A stretch of 6,325 bases of DNA from an uncultured Clostridia bacterium (GTDB lineage: Bacteria; Bacillota; Clostridia; Christensenellales; Aristaeellaceae), in the NCBI GenBank assembly GCA_946410395.1, contig CAMKAE010000133.1, positions 1 through 6,325 of the forward strand, read 5' to 3'. Of the stretch, positions 5,116 to 6,325 are shown piece by piece. The notes below the pieces were generated by a model. The model was not told the origin of the DNA and searched no databases. It saw only the letters and a program-made list of their open reading frames with translations. The translations under genes and the position numbers were made by a program. Numbering within the stretch: position 1 is the first letter of the stretch; every line of letters begins with the position of its first letter.

Positions 5116-6325
5116 ATGTGTTCCATCTACGGTGTAACCAGCAAAGCGATTCCTGTCGAAAAGCTGAAGGAGGGCTTCAACCGGACAATCTCCCGCGGAC
5201 CCGACATGAGCCGGTTCGTGGAGATTCCCTGCGGATACCTCGGCTTCCACCGCCTGGCCATCATGGGTCTGGACGAACGGGGTATGCAGCCCTTCCGCCT
5301 GGACGAGGACGTCCTGGTCTGCAACGGCGAGCTCTACGGCTTCCGGCCACTGCGGGAGCGGCTGATGACCAGATACGAGCTGCAGAGCCGGTCCGACTGC
5401 GAGATCCTCCTGCCGCTGTATCACGAGTACGGCGTGGAGATGTTCAAGACCCTGGACGCGGAGTTCGCGCTGATCCTATGGGATGACGAGAAACAGAAGC
5501 TCATCGCCGCCCGGGACCCCATCGGTATCCGGCCCCTGTACTACGGACGGCTCCCGGACGGGGAATGGGCCTTTGCCAGCGAGCCGAAAAACCTGATGGG
5601 CCTGTGCGAAACCATTCTTCCCTTCCCGCCCGGCCACTACTGGATGGACGGCGAATTCATCCAATACGCCGATCCGGCCTATGTGGGCTACTTCACCATG
5701 AAGACCGAGGAGGAGGTCTGCCCGAAGCTCCGCCGCCTGCTGATGGATGGGGTGCAGAAGCGCCTCGACGCGGACGCGCCTATCGGCTTCCTGCTCTCCG
5801 GCGGTCTGGACTCCTCCCTCGTCTGCGCCATCGCGCAGCGAATGCTGGACAAGCCCATCCGCACCTTCGCCATCGGTATGGACATCGACGCCATCGACCT
5901 GAAGTATGCCCGCATGGCGGCGGATTACATCGGCAGCGACCACACGGAAGTCATCATCAGCGAAAAAGACGTGCTGGAGGCGCTGCCCGCGGTGGTGGAG
6001 CTGCTGGCCACCTGGGACATCACCACGATCCGCGCCTCCATCGGCATGTACCTGGTCTGCAAATGGATCCACGAGCACACAGACATCCGCGTCCTGCTGA
6101 CCGGCGAGATCTCCGACGAACTCTTCGGCTACAAGTACACGGACTTTGCCCCCGACGCCGCGGCCTTCCAGGAGGAGGCTGAGAAGCGGATCCGGGAGCT
6201 GCACGTGTACGACGTGCTCCGGGCGGACCGGTGCATCTCCGTGAACAGCCTGGAGGCCCGGGTGCCCTTTGGCGACCTGAAGTTCGTGCGCTACGCCATG
6301 AGCATCGATCCGGAGCTGAAGATGA
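5116..6325 (+). CDS. asnB: Asparagine synthetase B (glutamine-hydrolysing), partial, C-terminus beyond right edge
   Basis: Converts aspartate, glutamine and ATP to asparagine, glutamate, AMP and PPi. 403 residues are visible; it resembles E. coli AsnB (554), so about a quarter is missing. The N-terminal class II amidotransferase domain begins MCSIYGV, with Cys2 as nucleophile after Met removal; Arg46 in GFHRLAI, NGE at 70-72 and Asp94 in RSDCE match the glutamine-binding residues. The synthetase domain has the PP-loop SGGLDSS (228-234), WDITTIRAS around 305-313, GEISDELFGY (330-339), and LEARVPFGDLKF near the end. In the second loop Ile332 stands where E. coli has Gly (GEGSDE). The start is fixed by GGAGG (5103-5107) 8 nt upstream and by the need for a cysteine second. 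It diverges from glnA and is preceded by a tRNA-Asn T-box, so asparagine starvation should raise expression. Confidence 0.97.
   Translation, partial: MCSIYGVTSKAIPVEKLKEGFNRTISRGPDMSRFVEIPCGYLGFHRLAIMGLDERGMQPFRLDEDVLVCNGELYGFRPLRERLMTRYELQSRSDCEILLPLYHEYGVEMFKTLDAEFALILWDDEKQKLIAARDPIGIRPLYYGRLPDGEWAFASEPKNLMGLCETILPFPPGHYWMDGEFIQYADPAYVGYFTMKTEEEVCPKLRRLLMDGVQKRLDADAPIGFLLSGGLDSSLVCAIAQRMLDKPIRTFAIGMDIDAIDLKYARMAADYIGSDHTEVIISEKDVLEALPAVVELLATWDITTIRASIGMYLVCKWIHEHTDIRVLLTGEISDELFGYKYTDFAPDAAAFQEEAEKRIRELHVYDVLRADRCISVNSLEARVPFGDLKFVRYAMSIDPELKM

Noticed and set aside
4797..5137. Open frames of 91 and 101 codons on the plus strand, and 146 codons on the minus strand, across the asnB leader
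   Set aside because: They overlap the structured T-box RNA and look non-coding; conservation here is explained by RNA structure.
5476..6204. 242-codon minus-strand open frame
   Set aside because: Antisense to asnB, with no ribosome-binding site or family resemblance.

Overview
This window is about 6.3 kb of GC-rich DNA. Strong Shine-Dalgarno sites sit 7-8 nt before every start, both promoters are near-consensus sigma-A type, and there is a T-box leader. Together these point to a Gram-positive, low-complexity-promoter bacterium of the Firmicutes. The GC-rich codon use and the glnA-ANTAR-gltB gene order make a clostridial lineage such as the Oscillospiraceae my best guess; this is inference, since no 16S or other marker is present.

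Layout: two divergent nitrogen-assimilation units flank one regulatory region. The left unit is read on the minus strand in the order glnA (4571-3240, class I-alpha glutamine synthetase), a small ANTAR-domain RNA-binding regulator (3200-2673), and gltB (2668 to beyond the left edge, large subunit of glutamate synthase; 889 residues visible). Gene gaps are 39 nt and 4 nt, so this looks like one operon. The right unit, on the plus strand, is asnB (5116 to beyond the right edge, glutamine-dependent asparagine synthetase; 403 residues visible). The 544 bp between the two start codons (4572-5115) carries a TTGACA-17-TATGAT promoter for glnA, a TTGACA-17-TAATAT promoter for asnB, and a structured RNA leader for each.

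How it fits together: GS makes glutamine from glutamate and ammonia, GOGAT regenerates glutamate from glutamine and 2-oxoglutarate, and AsnB spends glutamine to make asparagine. Each branch appears to be controlled at the RNA level. The asnB leader is a T-box whose specifier codon (AAC) and acceptor-end bulge (UGGC) both fit tRNA-Asn. It has no U-tract terminator; instead its T-box strand can form a 10-bp helix with the asnB ribosome-binding site, which suggests translational control. The glnA leader has an intrinsic terminator beginning almost at the predicted +1. It overlaps a mutually exclusive hairpin with a six-base A..G.. loop, the loop type bound by ANTAR proteins, and an ANTAR gene lies in the same operon. 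That ANTAR protein has a receiver-like domain without the phosphorylation residues, so its input is probably not a histidine kinase. The ANTAR-leader connection is a hypothesis: only one of the two hairpins usual for ANTAR targets was found.
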